From the NCBI RefSeq assembly GCF_019320115.1, contig NC_089593.1:17530870-17594869 (forward strand): 64,000 nucleotides of DNA. The letters are read 5' to 3'. Source of the DNA: Miscanthus floridulus (taxonomy: Eukaryota; Streptophyta; Magnoliopsida; Poales; Poaceae). The position numbers and the translations under genes were made by a program. Shown in pieces: positions 34,069 to 44,626 of this stretch (position 1 is its first letter; every line of letters begins with the position of its first letter). The notes beneath the pieces are model-generated. The model made no database searches, was not told the DNA's origin, and saw nothing but the letters and a program-made list of their open reading frames with translations.

Positions 34069-35583
34069 TCAGCAGATAGCACATGACCCAGAAATTGTAC
34101 TTCCTCCAACCAAAATGCACATTTGCTGAAATTTGGCATATAGTTGGTGATCTCTTAATCTTTGTAGAACAATACGGAGATGTTCCGCATGTTCCTCTTT
34201 GCTCTTAGAGTAGATAAGAATGTCATCAATAAACACCACGACAAACTTATCCAACTCAGGCATGAAAACTGAGTTCATCAGGTACATGAAATGAGCCGGG
34301 GCATTGGTCAGCCCAAAAGACATGACTAGATACTCATATAGTCCATATCGGGTAGTAAACGCTGTCTTTGGCACATCTTCATGTCTGATCTTAATCTGGT
34401 GGTAGCCTGATCTTAAGTCTATCTTAGAGAATACCTTAGCTCCCGCAAGTTGATCAAAAAGTAAATCGATTCGGGGTAAGGGATATTTGTTCTTGATGGT
34501 GACTTCATTTAGTGGCCTATAGTCAACACATAACCTTAAGGTTTGGTCCTTCTTCTTCACGAAAATAGCAGGACATCCCCAAGGTGATGAACTGGGTTGA
34601 ATGAAACCCTTGTCTATCAACTCTTGTAGTTGCATTTTTAATTCTGCTAATTCTTTCGGTGGCATCCTATATGCTCTTCTGGACACTGGTGCTGTCCCTG
34701 GTTTCAGATCAATTCTGAACTCTACGTCTCGGTCTGGTGGCAGACCAGGCAAGTCATCGGGAAAGACATCCGTAAACTCACATACCACTGAAATTTCCTC
34801 TGCTCCTTCAACAATAGTTGCACAAACTATCTCCACTGTACTCTTAGGAAAAGGAAGTTGGATGAGAAGTTGGGTTTTGCTGTCAGGTGCATTTACCCTT
34901 ATTGTTCTACGCAGGACATCTATGATAGCCCCGTGTTGAGTTAGCCAGTTCATACCAAGGATCACATCTATATCTTGATCCTTTAATATCAGCATATTGG
35001 TAGGGAACTCATATCCTCCCAAATCAATAGGTACATGCTGAACTACCTCCCTTGTACAGATTCGTCCCCCAGGCGACTGTATATGATAGGGTTCTTTTGT
35101 TTCCCCAATAGCTATCCCATGCTTCACAACAAATGTACGATTGATGAATGTATGGGATGCACCAGAATCAAATAAGGTAATTGCAGGATGCTTAGCAATG
35201 GGAAACATACCCATCATAACTGGTTCTCCTTCTGGAATAGATTCCACTTGCGTATAGAATACCCTTCCAGTTTTCTTCTCAGCCTGACCCTTCTGATTGT
35301 TCTGAGCATTGCCCTTGTACTGATTCTGAGCTTGATTAACAGGGGCTTTGGGTGCATCAGGATTGTTCTTCCTAGGATACGGACATTCTCGGGAAAAATG
35401 CCCGGGTTTACCACAATTATAGCATGGAAAATTGTGATTCTGGGGAGTAGCATTGCGGTTTGCATTATTTGTATTGTTCTGCTGCTGCGGTGCTTGATAG
35501 TGTATAAGGTGTATTAGTTGCAGGGCGAATGAAGATTTGCTGCCTGCTTTGGCCTTGCTGTGGGCGGAATGGCGTACGGCCAT
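34069..35583 (-). pseudogene. Gag C-terminus, protease and reverse transcriptase of chromovirus
   Basis: A 504-codon open frame. It has a zinc knuckle [15 protein letters not shown] (about 35425), a Gln/Asn-rich linker, the aspartic protease motif [12 protein letters not shown] (about 35175), [18 protein letters not shown], and then reverse transcriptase with [11 protein letters not shown] (about 34530), [17 protein letters not shown] and the catalytic FIDDILIYS (about 34215). The frame ends at 34069 within the thumb region, where homologous pol would continue, and fragments of RNase H follow in other frames. It is well preserved for its length but truncated by mutation. Confidence 0.92.
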
Positions 35584-36403
35584 GATTCTGAGGATGGTAT
35601 ACTATCTTCTGACGCTTGCCACTTAGATGATCCGGAAGCAAATATTTTCTTCTTCTTCGCCTCCTTGTGTCGGCGGTAATTCTCTTCCGAAGCGATAGCA
35701 ATGTTGATTGTCTCATGGTAAGTTGCATTACCACAGGCTTGCCATCATTGTCTGAAGTTTAGTGTTCAAGCCTCGAAGAAAATGATTCTTTTTCTTCCTG
35801 TCCGTATTCACATACTCAATAGCATACTGAGACAGGTGGTTGAAACGTCCCAACATAATGCATCACCGGGTGCTCCCCTTGCTTAAGAGCCAAGAACTCT
35901 TCCAGCTTCATGGTCATCACACCGTCTGGAATATAATGTGCCCTGAAGGCATCCTTGAACTCCCTCCAGTTGATTTGGTGACCAATGGGCTGTACTGCTA
36001 CCAAATTTGCCCACCAGGCACCAGCAGCTCCTCGGAGTTGCTAGTGCCGCAAACCTTGGTTTTTGAACCTCAGTACAGTGGATCAGCTCGAACTTTTGCT
36101 CTATTGTCCTAAGCCAATCATCAGGCTTCTAAAGGTTCGTCTGCCTTAGAGAATACAGGCGGACGTGTGTCAGTAAAATCCACATAAGTTGACTCGTCGT
36201 TTCCAGTTATTACGACGGCCACGATTAGGGTATGGTGCCTGCTGGTTCTGCGCCAACTCCCTTAACAGCCTGGCATTCTCTGCCGTTGCGTTGACGAGTG
36301 CGGCTATGGCATCTGCCATAGTCGAGGGCATTGGTGGAGGATTTGGGCACTCATCATCGTCATGCGAGCCACTAGCACCAGTTCGGGTGATAGGACGAGG
36401 CAT
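35584..36403 (-). pseudogene. Gag N-terminal region of chromovirus, degenerate
   Basis: Starts at 36403 (MPRPITRTGASGSHDDDE) with a helix-like segment MADAIAALVNATAENARLL. After stops near 36170, gag core text resumes around 35990-35850 (NWREFKDAFRAHYIPDG, MKLEEFLALKQGEHPVMHY). Several nonsense codons and frame changes are visible. Gag would form the particle shell. Confidence 0.75.
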
Positions 36404-36697
36404 CTATTAGAGAAACACATTTACTTACATTATTCTTTATTGAAAGCTTTTAAAAGGTTGCATACTACAAAGGGTTCTTATTTATATTACATGTCTTGTA
36501 TCCCACAAGACAACCCTGGTTTTCTAGGAAAGCAGTAAAGGAACTACTACTACTCCAAGCTTTCAGTCTTCGGCATCCGTGCCCGTATCGGACGAAACCT
36601 CATCTTCATCTGAGAAGTACACTAACTCCTCAGGATCCTCCTCCTCTCTTCATTCTCGACTTCCCCTGGAGCTACAATCATTTCTTCATCGGTAACT

Positions 36698-37099
36698 TCA
36701 CCATCCCCATGAGGAGGATGAAGTTGAGCATACAGCATATGGACATTCTCTGTGAAGAATGGCATTGTCCATCTCCAGGTCCTCTACGTAGAACTCCAAC
36801 TCATTGACGCGTTCATTGGCCGCATCTTCTCGTGTCCAGGCTTCATTCCGCAGCTCCATGGTCATGGTGATACCCCTTTGCATTTCCGCCAGCTCTTCTT
36901 GGTCTTTGGCATGAGCTCGACGAAGAGTGTTGAGCTCCTTGTTAAGGTTCTCGATGTTGGCGGGGTTGCTCGAAGATCCTTCCTCTCCTAGGTTCTTGGA
37001 ACTTCCTTCACCAAGCTCGTGATTTCTTGGTGCCAATTGGTGACGAGGGACTCCATGAGGTCCTGTGGACTTGCGTGCGGTTTTCTTGGTCTTTGCCAT
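36698..37099 (-). CDS. Extra ORF upstream of gag with histone H3-tail-like N-terminus
   Basis: 133 codons from ATG 37099. The N-terminus is MAKTKKTARKSTG, followed after PHGV by PRHQLA. After Met it matches the H3 tail at A1, T3, K4 and the stretch T6-A7-R8-K9-S10-T11-G12, and PR-x-QLA recurs with a one-residue offset. Residues about 26-50 are acidic/Ser-rich, and about 48-115 form a coiled coil (NLNKELNTLRRAHAKDQEEL; ERVNELEFYVEDLEMDNAIL). The ORF lies between the PBS (37475-37486) and gag. Its end is Ser-rich and may be frayed by mutation. The H3-like match is seen directly; any effect on histone readers or methyltransferases is inference. Related elements may encode it as a separate protein or a gag extension. 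Confidence 0.75.
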   Translation of the reverse strand: MAKTKKTARKSTGPHGVPRHQLAPRNHELGEGSSKNLGEEGSSSNPANIENLNKELNTLRRAHAKDQEELAEMQRGITMTMELRNEAWTREDAANERVNELEFYVEDLEMDNAILHRECPYAVCSTSSSSWGW

Positions 37100-37474
37100 A
37101 GCCTGAAGAATTTAGGGTAGGACTATAAGAATAGCTTGAGGATAACGGAGGTTAGCAAGAATGGGATTGACATTACTTACCCAACCACTATTAAGGGGAA
37201 TTATTATGCAATGTGCTCAAGCATGATGCATGAATCGATCTTACGAATCTACGTACAAAAGATTAATATAATCATAAGTACTAGATTTTTATAATACATA
37301 GGACAAACCTAATCATATTATCCGCCACAAACTTTTCAAATAAGTCAGGATTGAGGCTAGATCATAGGTAAGAAGAAAGAAATTGAACTTTCAAAATATC
37401 ATGTTTACTTTCATTGATCCAAATCATTTTGAAGGTTTTCCAAAGTAACCTACAATGATCTTAGATGGGAACTG

Positions 37475-37486
37475 CTCTGATACCAG
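37475..37486 (-). other. Primer-binding site of chromovirus
   Basis: TGGTATCAGAGC on the minus strand, two bases from the inner end of the 5' LTR; complementary to initiator tRNA-Met. Confidence 0.9.
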
Positions 37487-37488
37487 CT

Positions 37489-40400
37489 GTGGCAGAACCT
37501 CCTAAGGAATCGGGCCCACATGCACCTATCGTTGTCTTAACAGACCTCGGATAGCGTACACGAGTTCCCAACAACTCAACAGGTCTGTCGGGTGTCCTCG
37601 GGAAACCCGAATCATCCACGATTCTCTTTTCAAACAGGATCCCAATCACAGTCATTGTAGATTACAACAGTTTATTCAAATATATACCAGAGTAAAAGAT
37701 AGCGGAAGTCTTAAGATAACATAATTACAAACCAGTTGTTTTCAAACTTACAATACCATAAGTGTTATACAACCATAGTAGCGGGATAATATTACATTAA
37801 CTTTATTTATCATACAAACTAGTGCCTTGTCCAAAGGCCATTCATCACTCCTCATCATCATTGACTTCAAACACAGACATGCAGCAGGGACCAAAACAAG
37901 CCTGCGCATGCGACTCACCTGCAACAAGGGTTAACAAACCCTGAGTACAAAGGTACTCAACAAGACTAACCCGACGTAACGGGGTGTAAGACTTTAGAGA
38001 TGCAGGGATTTGGGGCAAGGTAAGGATGTAGCAAGATTCAAAAGTTCTTTGCCAAAAGCTTACTATCCTTCATTCTATTTTCAAGTTTACCACTAAGTTC
38101 TTTTAGTTCATTATCTCAACTAAATATACATTTCCCATATTCCATTCCTTCTCATTCCATTCTTTTTCTCATATTTTAGTAATTCACCAGTACTACATTG
38201 CTTCTGTAATGAATCGAGTCTCCATATCCGCGGAGCATCCGGCAATTCGAATTGATTCAAGTCCCAGCTGGGGATTCCTTATCACACGACATATGTAGAA
38301 CTTAATCTTGCATATATCAACCTCGCTACAGGATCCTCCTATACTAAGCCGTCTCCACGCCACCCGAGAGCACAGCACACCTCAAATCCGGCCACATTCC
38401 AGCCACGAGGGTACACGCTACTCCCGCCATCTCTCCACTCCCAGTGCGCGGGCATTCGTCTTAGTATCGGATTAGCCGAAGTAGGCTTACCGGAGTATGT
38501 GACCAGTACTACAAAGTGTCTCGTTCAGAAGATCCACAATGAGTGGCCTTTAAGCGACATAGTCGGCAACATTACCCAACATTCAAGATAAGTCACCCGA
38601 CTAGTCTCTAATTCATTCTACATCCTTTCTTTCTTTGGCCAGTATGCCATCTTTGATTGTATCAAAACTTTTACTGTGAAAGCCTACCATAAAGCATACT
38701 AAGCACACTACGCCTTTATAAACGAAAACATCTTCAAGGATGGTAAACAATTATCAAGGTAGGTAATGCATCAAGTAGGTAACATTTGAATTAAACAACT
38801 TAATGCAATAAGTAACATAGGTGATAACTTTTCAAAGTAAACAAGGTAATGGCTTAATGCATAAACCGGGGCTTGCCTTCGTTGACGATTTCCGGTTCCA
38901 GGATTAGTACCACAATTATCAAATCCCGTGACAACCGGGGATTCTTCCAGAACTTGCTCAACTAGAATCGTTTCGTTCTCGGGTTCTACACGAAATAATA
39001 ACATATGCTTTAACATGATGATAATGTAAACATGATGCTTTCACGGCACATGAAATGTAAAAACACCCGCAATAGATTTGATTTCGCGGTACAGTTGCAA
39101 GCCAACAAAACCAACCTGTAACACTATTATTAAGAACCACATATGTGACTTGACCTAATGGATCTTGGAATCCTACTAGTCACAAAACATGACCAAAACA
39201 AGATCCAACACTAATCAAACACTTAGGGTTTATTTTTATCTATTTTTGAATTAATTTGGAATTAAGCCCAAAAATAAACTTGGTTCCAAATGACCTGAAA
39301 ATTTTATGTAAGCTTCCTTATGACAAATTAGTGTACCAAAACAAATTTCATAATTTTTGGAATTATACAGTGACCTACAAAAATCATGGAAATTGCATTT
39401 TTCAATTAATGGACTGAATATTTGATCATTCAAAATTTATACTAAATTTCAAATTTCAAATTTTTAAATCATACTAGAACATGTACAGAAGCTACACAAA
39501 AATTTTCAGAATTTTTGGATGTGTAAATAAATTCCTACAAAATTGCCAAATTTCTGCACTATTCAAAATCAGAAAATAACCAAAACTCACTATTCTTCTT
39601 CCTCAGCATCACTGACAGCCTGACCCCACGCGTCAGCGACAGTGGGCAAGGCACGGCGGCGCGGCCAGCTCCGGCCAGCAAAACGCGCCGGTGGTGACCC
39701 TCCGACGCTACGGATTGCTCCTACATGATCTTCTACTTCCTACCAATCGAACTCAGCTATCAGAACGGAATAAGGTGCACCGGAGACACCTCCACACCGG
39801 GCATGGCGGGCGGAGCACGTCGGTGAACGGCGTAAACACGGTGATGGTACAGTAGGGACTGAAGCGAAGTGATAAACACGTTCAGGAGCTTACTGTGATC
39901 ACGATGGTGGACTTGGTGCAGCCGGAGATGGTCTGGAGCAGCCTGGCCACGGTGAGGGCAGTCGCGGCGGAGCTCCGACCGGTCACGGGGAAGACGGGTT
40001 GCGCCGGGCGATTCTGGCCAACATCAGCGACGAGAGCAAGTCGGGGAGGAGCACAAGACCAAAGCGCTCGCGTTGACGTAGCTAGGAATGACAGATTCGG
40101 CTCGACGAGACCTACGGCGAGCGGCGGAGCTACGCGGTGGCGGAGCAGAGCAGAGGGAAGAAATGGGAGCGACGGCGACGACGGTGGCTATTTATAGCCC
40201 GGAAGGAGGCGTACGGTGTCGCCAACGCACGGGCGGACTCGCCACGGTGACAACGGCGTGTCACCGCGCGTGAAAGCGGCGAAGAAGGGCGGCGGCAAGC
40301 TGACTGCGTGGCGCCGGCGGTGAGCAGTGAGGTGGAGGTGAAATTTTGAAAAATTTACTAAACTGCCATTGCGTCCATTTCTCAAATTACTCTCAAATTT

Positions 40401-40997
40401 TCTAAAGAAGTTGAAAATCTCCAAAAATGAAAGTTGCTCAACTTTTCAAGTACTACAACTTTGATTTAAGAAACATTTTCAAATTCTACCTCCATTTTGA
40501 ATTTCACATTTGGGGTACATTTAAAGATTTGAATCATTTCAAAATTACTCCAAATTTTGTATGTAAACTTGAAAAACTTTGAATACCAAAGTTGATCCTT
40601 ATAAAATAATCTCCAACTTTGCTTTTTGCCTCAACCCCAAATTCCTCATGGATTTTGAATTAGTTAAAAGGGGCAAAAAGGACTTTTATAATTTGAATGT
40701 GAATTCAAATTTGATTTGTCTTCCTTTTACTTAGATTTTGATCTTTGACCAGTAACATGGCCCATTAGGGTTATTTGAGTCAAATGTCACATGGCCTCAC
40801 ATGAACACATGAAATTTGACCCTTGTGGTCATGATCTTTGTTTAAGGTTTTTGAAACACATCACATGAAATAACAACATTATGAAATAAACCTTATTTAG
40901 TGAATGCATTCAAAACTTTATACTATATGAATGCTTTGCAATGCATATGATGACATGTCAAATTTTAGTATTAGGTCAAAACACCCGAGGTGTTACA
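37489..40997 (-). repeat. 5' LTR of chromovirus
   Basis: About 3509 bp. The TATA box on the minus strand is at about 40188-40197 (CTATAAATAG). Followed by TSD TTTTG at 40998-41002. Confidence 0.93.
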
Positions 40998-41002
40998 TTT
41001 TG

Positions 41003-44000
41003 GCAGCCGGATTTATCAAAGAAGTGTATCATCCGGAATGGTTAGCCAACCCGGTTCTTGTACGCAAAAAGAATAACGAATGGAGAATGTGCGTTGATTA
41101 CACTGATCTCAACAAACACTGCCCTAAGGACCCCTTTGGCTTGCCTCGCATAGACGAGGTCGTAGATTCAACCGCCGGTTGCGAGCTGCTTTTCTTTCTC
41201 GATTGCTACTCTGGTTATCACCAGATCGCTCTAAAAAAGGACGACCAGATCAAGACATCTTTCATCACGCCTTTCGGCGCCTACTGCTACACGACTATGT
41301 CGTTCGGGCTCAAAAACGCCGGTGCTACCTACCAACGCGCTATACAGGCCTGCCTCAACGACGAGATAAAAGACGGCCTCGTCGAGGCTTACGTCGACGA
41401 TGTAGTTGTCAAAACCAAGGAAGCACATACCCTTGTTGACAATCTGGAACGCACTTTCATAGCCCTTAATACGTTCCAATGGAAATTAAACCCAAAGAAG
41501 TGCATCTTTGGTGTCCCTTCTGGCATACTGCTCGGCAACGTCGTCAGTTACGACGGCATACGCCCTAACCCGGAGAAAGTCAAAGCTGTCTTAGACATGA
41601 AGCCCCCAAAAAAGGTGAAGGATGTCCAGAAGCTCACCGGCTGCATGGCTGCTCTAAGCCGTTTCATATCAAGATTAGGAGAAAAAGGACTACCGTTCTT
41701 CAAACTGCTCAAATCGTCCGAGAAGTTCGAGTGGTCGGAGGAAGCAGACGCTGCCTTCGCGCAGCTAAAACAATACCTCACGTCACCTCCGGTACTAACT
41801 GCTCCCAGAGAAGACGAAACTCTCCTACTTTACATTGCAGCAACCGATCGGGTGGTTTCCACTACAATGGTGGTCGAGCGCGACGAGCCGGGCCACGCCT
41901 ACAAGGTACAGCGGCCAATCTATTTCATTAGTGAGGTACTCAACGAATCCAAGACCAGGTACCCACAGATTCAGAAACTGCTCTACGCCATACTGATAAC
42001 ATCCCGAAAGTTGAGACATTACTTCGACGGATATCGTGTGGTGGTCATGACCGAGTATCCTTTGGGGGACATCATTCGCAATAAGGATGCGAACGGGCAC
42101 ATCGTCAAATGGGCAATGGAGCTATGCCCCTTTTCCTTGGAATTTGCAAGCCGTACTACAATCAAGTCTCAGGCACTCGTCGATTTCATCGTCGAGTGGA
42201 CAGACTTAAGCACGCCTGCTTCTCCGGGATCCGACGAATATTGGACGATGTACTTCGACGGTTCTCTCAACATTGACGGTGCGGGAGCAGGAGTTCTTTT
42301 CGTATCACCATCCAAGGAGCAGCTCCGGTACGTCCTCAGGATTTATTTCCTAGCATCTAATAATGCCGCCGAGTATGAAGCATGCCTGCATGGTCTACGC
42401 ATTGCGGTTGAGCTTGGAGTTAAACGTCTCTATGTTTACGGAGATTCGGCTCTGGTCATCAACCAACTCAACAAGGACTGGGACACGACCAGTGAAAAGA
42501 TGGACGCATATTGCAAATCGATAAGAAAGCTGGAAGGCAGGTTCTATGGCATCGAGTACATACATGTGGTCCGGGACAAGAACCAGGCAGCGGATGCGTT
42601 GTCAAAGTTAGGATCATCCCGAGCCAAAATCCCACATGGCGTATTCGTCCAAGACCTGCTCACGCCTTCCATTGAAGACGAGGATTCAACGACCGACAAA
42701 GTGTCAGACCAGCAATTGGTGGCTACGGTTCCGGCGCCGAGCTCAACCGAGCCGCTTCCGACCACTCATGAGCCGGACTGGAGAACACCTTTCATCAAGT
42801 ACTTAACAGACGGTAGCGGTTATATCGATCGAACAGAAAATGAACGCCTGATGCGTCGTAGTAAGCAGTATCTGCTCGTTGATGGCAAGTTATGGCGCAA
42901 AAACGCTAAGGAGGAAATCTTGATGAAGTGTATAACCCAGGAGGAAGGCAAGCATCTCCTAGACCAAATCCACTCTGGCTCCTGCGGCAACCACGCGGCC
43001 TCAAGAACACTGGTCGGTAAGGCTTTCCGAGCAGGGTTCTATTGGCCGTCAGCAGTGGCCGACGCAGAGAAGCTAGTCCGCCGCTATGAAGGTTGTCAGT
43101 TCTTCTCCAAGAGAATCCATGTACCAGCACATGAGATCCAGATGATTCCAGCCTCTTGGCCCTTCGCATGCTGGAGACTGGACATGATCGGGCCTTTCAA
43201 ACCAGCTCCTGGGAAATTTACATGCGTCTTCGTGCTAATTGATAAGTTTTCTAAGTGGATAGAATACATGCCTCTGGTACAGGCATCCTCAGAGAAAGCC
43301 GTCACATTCCTCGACCAGGTCATCCACCGTTTCGGCGTGCCCAACAGCATCATTACTGATCTGGGCACTCAGTTCACCAGGAACGCTTTTTGGGACTTCT
43401 GCGATGAAAGGAGCATAGTTGTAAAATACGTCTCGGTGGCGCATCCTAGAGCTAATGGACAAGTCGAGCGGGCAAATGGCATGATCTTGGATGCATTGAA
43501 GAAGAGGATGTACAGAGAAAACGATAAAGCTCCTGGAAGATGGCTCAAGGAGTTACCAGCCGTTGTCTGGGGCCTCCGAACTCAGCCCAGTCGTAACACC
43601 GGCGTCTCACCATACTTTATGGTTTACGGCGCCGAGGCAGTCCTCCCACCAGATATAGCTTTCAGATCAGCACGGGTAGAGAACTTTGACGAAGGCAAGG
43701 TCGACGAAGTACGGGAGCTAGAAGTCAACAGCGCAGAAGAGAAAAGGCTTGATTCTTGCGTACGCACGGCCAAATACCTTGCTGTTTTGCGCAGGTACTA
43801 CAACAAGAACGTTAAAGAGCGTTTCTTCATGGTCGGGGACTTAGTCCTAAAGTGGAAGACGAACCAGGCTGGTGTCCACAAACTCGCAACCCCATGGGAG
43901 GGACCCTTCATGGTCAAGGAAGTCACACGTCCAACGTCTTACAGGTTAGCTCATCTAGACGGCACGGACGTACCGAACTCATGGCACATCGACAAGCTTA

Positions 44001-44017
44001 GACGCTTCTATGCTTAA
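41003..44017 (+). CDS. Tat reverse transcriptase, RNase H and integrase
   Basis: Continues the Tat pol frame interrupted at 28207 and is open for about 1000 codons to TAA 44015-44017. Order: reverse transcriptase ([19 protein letters not shown] at about 41082; YVDDVVVKT at 41392), first RNase H with [14 protein letters not shown], second RNase H-like domain ([18 protein letters not shown] at 42250; [21 protein letters not shown]), integrase zinc-binding remnant, and catalytic core with Asp in RLDMIGPF (43170), Asp in IITDLGTQF (43355) and Glu in VERANGMI (43465). No chromodomain follows. It looks intact across the surviving part. The apparent upstream extension into chromovirus LTR sequence is not original. 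Confidence 0.92.
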   Translation, partial: AAGFIKEVYHPEWLANPVLVRKKNNEWRMCVDYTDLNKHCPKDPFGLPRIDEVVDSTAGCELLFFLDCYSGYHQIALKKDDQIKTSFITPFGAYCYTTMSFGLKNAGATYQRAIQACLNDEIKDGLVEAYVDDVVVKTKEAHTLVDNLERTFIALNTFQWKLNPKKCIFGVPSGILLGNVVSYDGIRPNPEKVKAVLDMKPPKKVKDVQKLTGCMAALSRFISRLGEKGLPFFKLLKSSEKFEWSEEADAAFAQLKQYLTSPPVLTAPREDETLLLYIAATDRVVSTTMVVERDEPGHAYKVQRPIYFISEVLNESKTRYPQIQKLLYAILITSRKLRHYFDGYRVVVMTEYPLGDIIRNKDANGHIVKWAMELCPFSLEFASRTTIKSQALVDFIVEWTDLSTPASPGSDEYWTMYFDGSLNIDGAGAGVLFVSPSKEQLRYVLRIYFLASNNAAEYEACLHGLRIAVELGVKRLYVYGDSALVINQLNKDWDTTSEKMDAYCKSIRKLEGRFYGIEYIHVVRDKNQAADALSKLGSSRAKIPHGVFVQDLLTPSIEDEDSTTDKVSDQQLVATVPAPSSTEPLPTTHEPDWRTPFIKYLTDGSGYIDRTENERLMRRSKQYLLVDGKLWRKNAKEEILMKCITQEEGKHLLDQIHSGSCGNHAASRTLVGKAFRAGFYWPSAVADAEKLVRRYEGCQFFSKRIHVPAHEIQMIPASWPFACWRLDMIGPFKPAPGKFTCVFVLIDKFSKWIEYMPLVQASSEKAVTFLDQVIHRFGVPNSIITDLGTQFTRNAFWDFCDERSIVVKYVSVAHPRANGQVERANGMILDALKKRMYRENDKAPGRWLKELPAVVWGLRTQPSRNTGVSPYFMVYGAEAVLPPDIAFRSARVENFDEGKVDEVRELEVNSAEEKRLDSCVRTAKYLAVLRRYYNKNVKERFFMVGDLVLKWKTNQAGVHKLATPWEGPFMVKEVTRPTSYRLAHLDGTDVPNSWHIDKLRRFYA

Positions 44018-44626
44018 CTACTGAGATATGTACTCTACTTGTATTTTCGATTTACTTTACTAAAGCAACTATGATTTCTCCGACCACTCTAATGTGTCAC
44101 TCCGAATTTTATGGTTATTCTAACTAAGCCAGTACAAGCCGACCACCACTCCTTCTACGGTTTTCGGAGCAGGCCCTGTCTCCGGTTCCTCCCAACACGT
44201 GCACGGGATCCGCTCTCTACGTTGCGGGTGATCGGCAGGTTCCCCCTGGTTTGACTTGTCTGCGTCCACGTGTGCACAGGTCATAATACCTCACACTCCG
44301 ACCACATGCCAGACTAGGGCCGCACAAACTATTCAGGATGACGTGTCGAGCAAAACGGTACAACTAAACAGAACGTTAACACGTTCCCACTTAGTTACAC
44401 CAACAAAAATTTCAAGCTTAAAGTGCGTTTTGCATAAAACAAACAAGCTTATAATGATATACAGTTACGTTATTACAAGCTTGCCTGAAAAGGCTCAAGT
44501 TTACAATAACACAACTATGTCCTCCTTCTACAGCTTAAGCCTATTACATTGGCTGGTCGGGGCGCATGGCATTTACTGCTCGCCGCCTCTGATACCCTAC
44601 TCGAGTCTCCGGGACTCTAGAGCTAG
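44018..44626. other. Spacer between integrase and antisense gene of Tat element
   Basis: Non-coding. The plus-strand reading frame from 44256 overlaps the antisense gene end and shows no homology. It probably contains converging 3' ends of the two genes. Confidence 0.5.

Larger units (their letters stand above)
28208..40997 (-). mobile_element. Chromovirus (Tekay-like Ty3/gypsy), minus strand
   Basis: The LTRs at 37489-40997 (5' in element orientation) and 28208-31715 (3') are about 3.5 kb, start TGTAACACCTCGGGTG and end CTGCCACA on the minus strand. TSD TTTTG on both sides. PBS TGGTATCAGAGC (initiator tRNA-Met) is next to the 5' LTR, and a polypurine tract precedes the 3' LTR. Coding order on the minus strand: an extra ORF with an H3-like tail, gag, protease, reverse transcriptase, RNase H, integrase and chromodomain. 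Long LTRs, tRNA-Met primer and C-terminal chromodomain fit the Tekay/Del branch. Several frames are broken, so it is defective. Confidence 0.93.

Noticed and set aside
40931..41002. Apparent N-terminal extension of the Tat reverse transcriptase frame
   Set aside because: This stretch is chromovirus LTR plus the TSD copy; the true pol frame joins 28207 to 41003.
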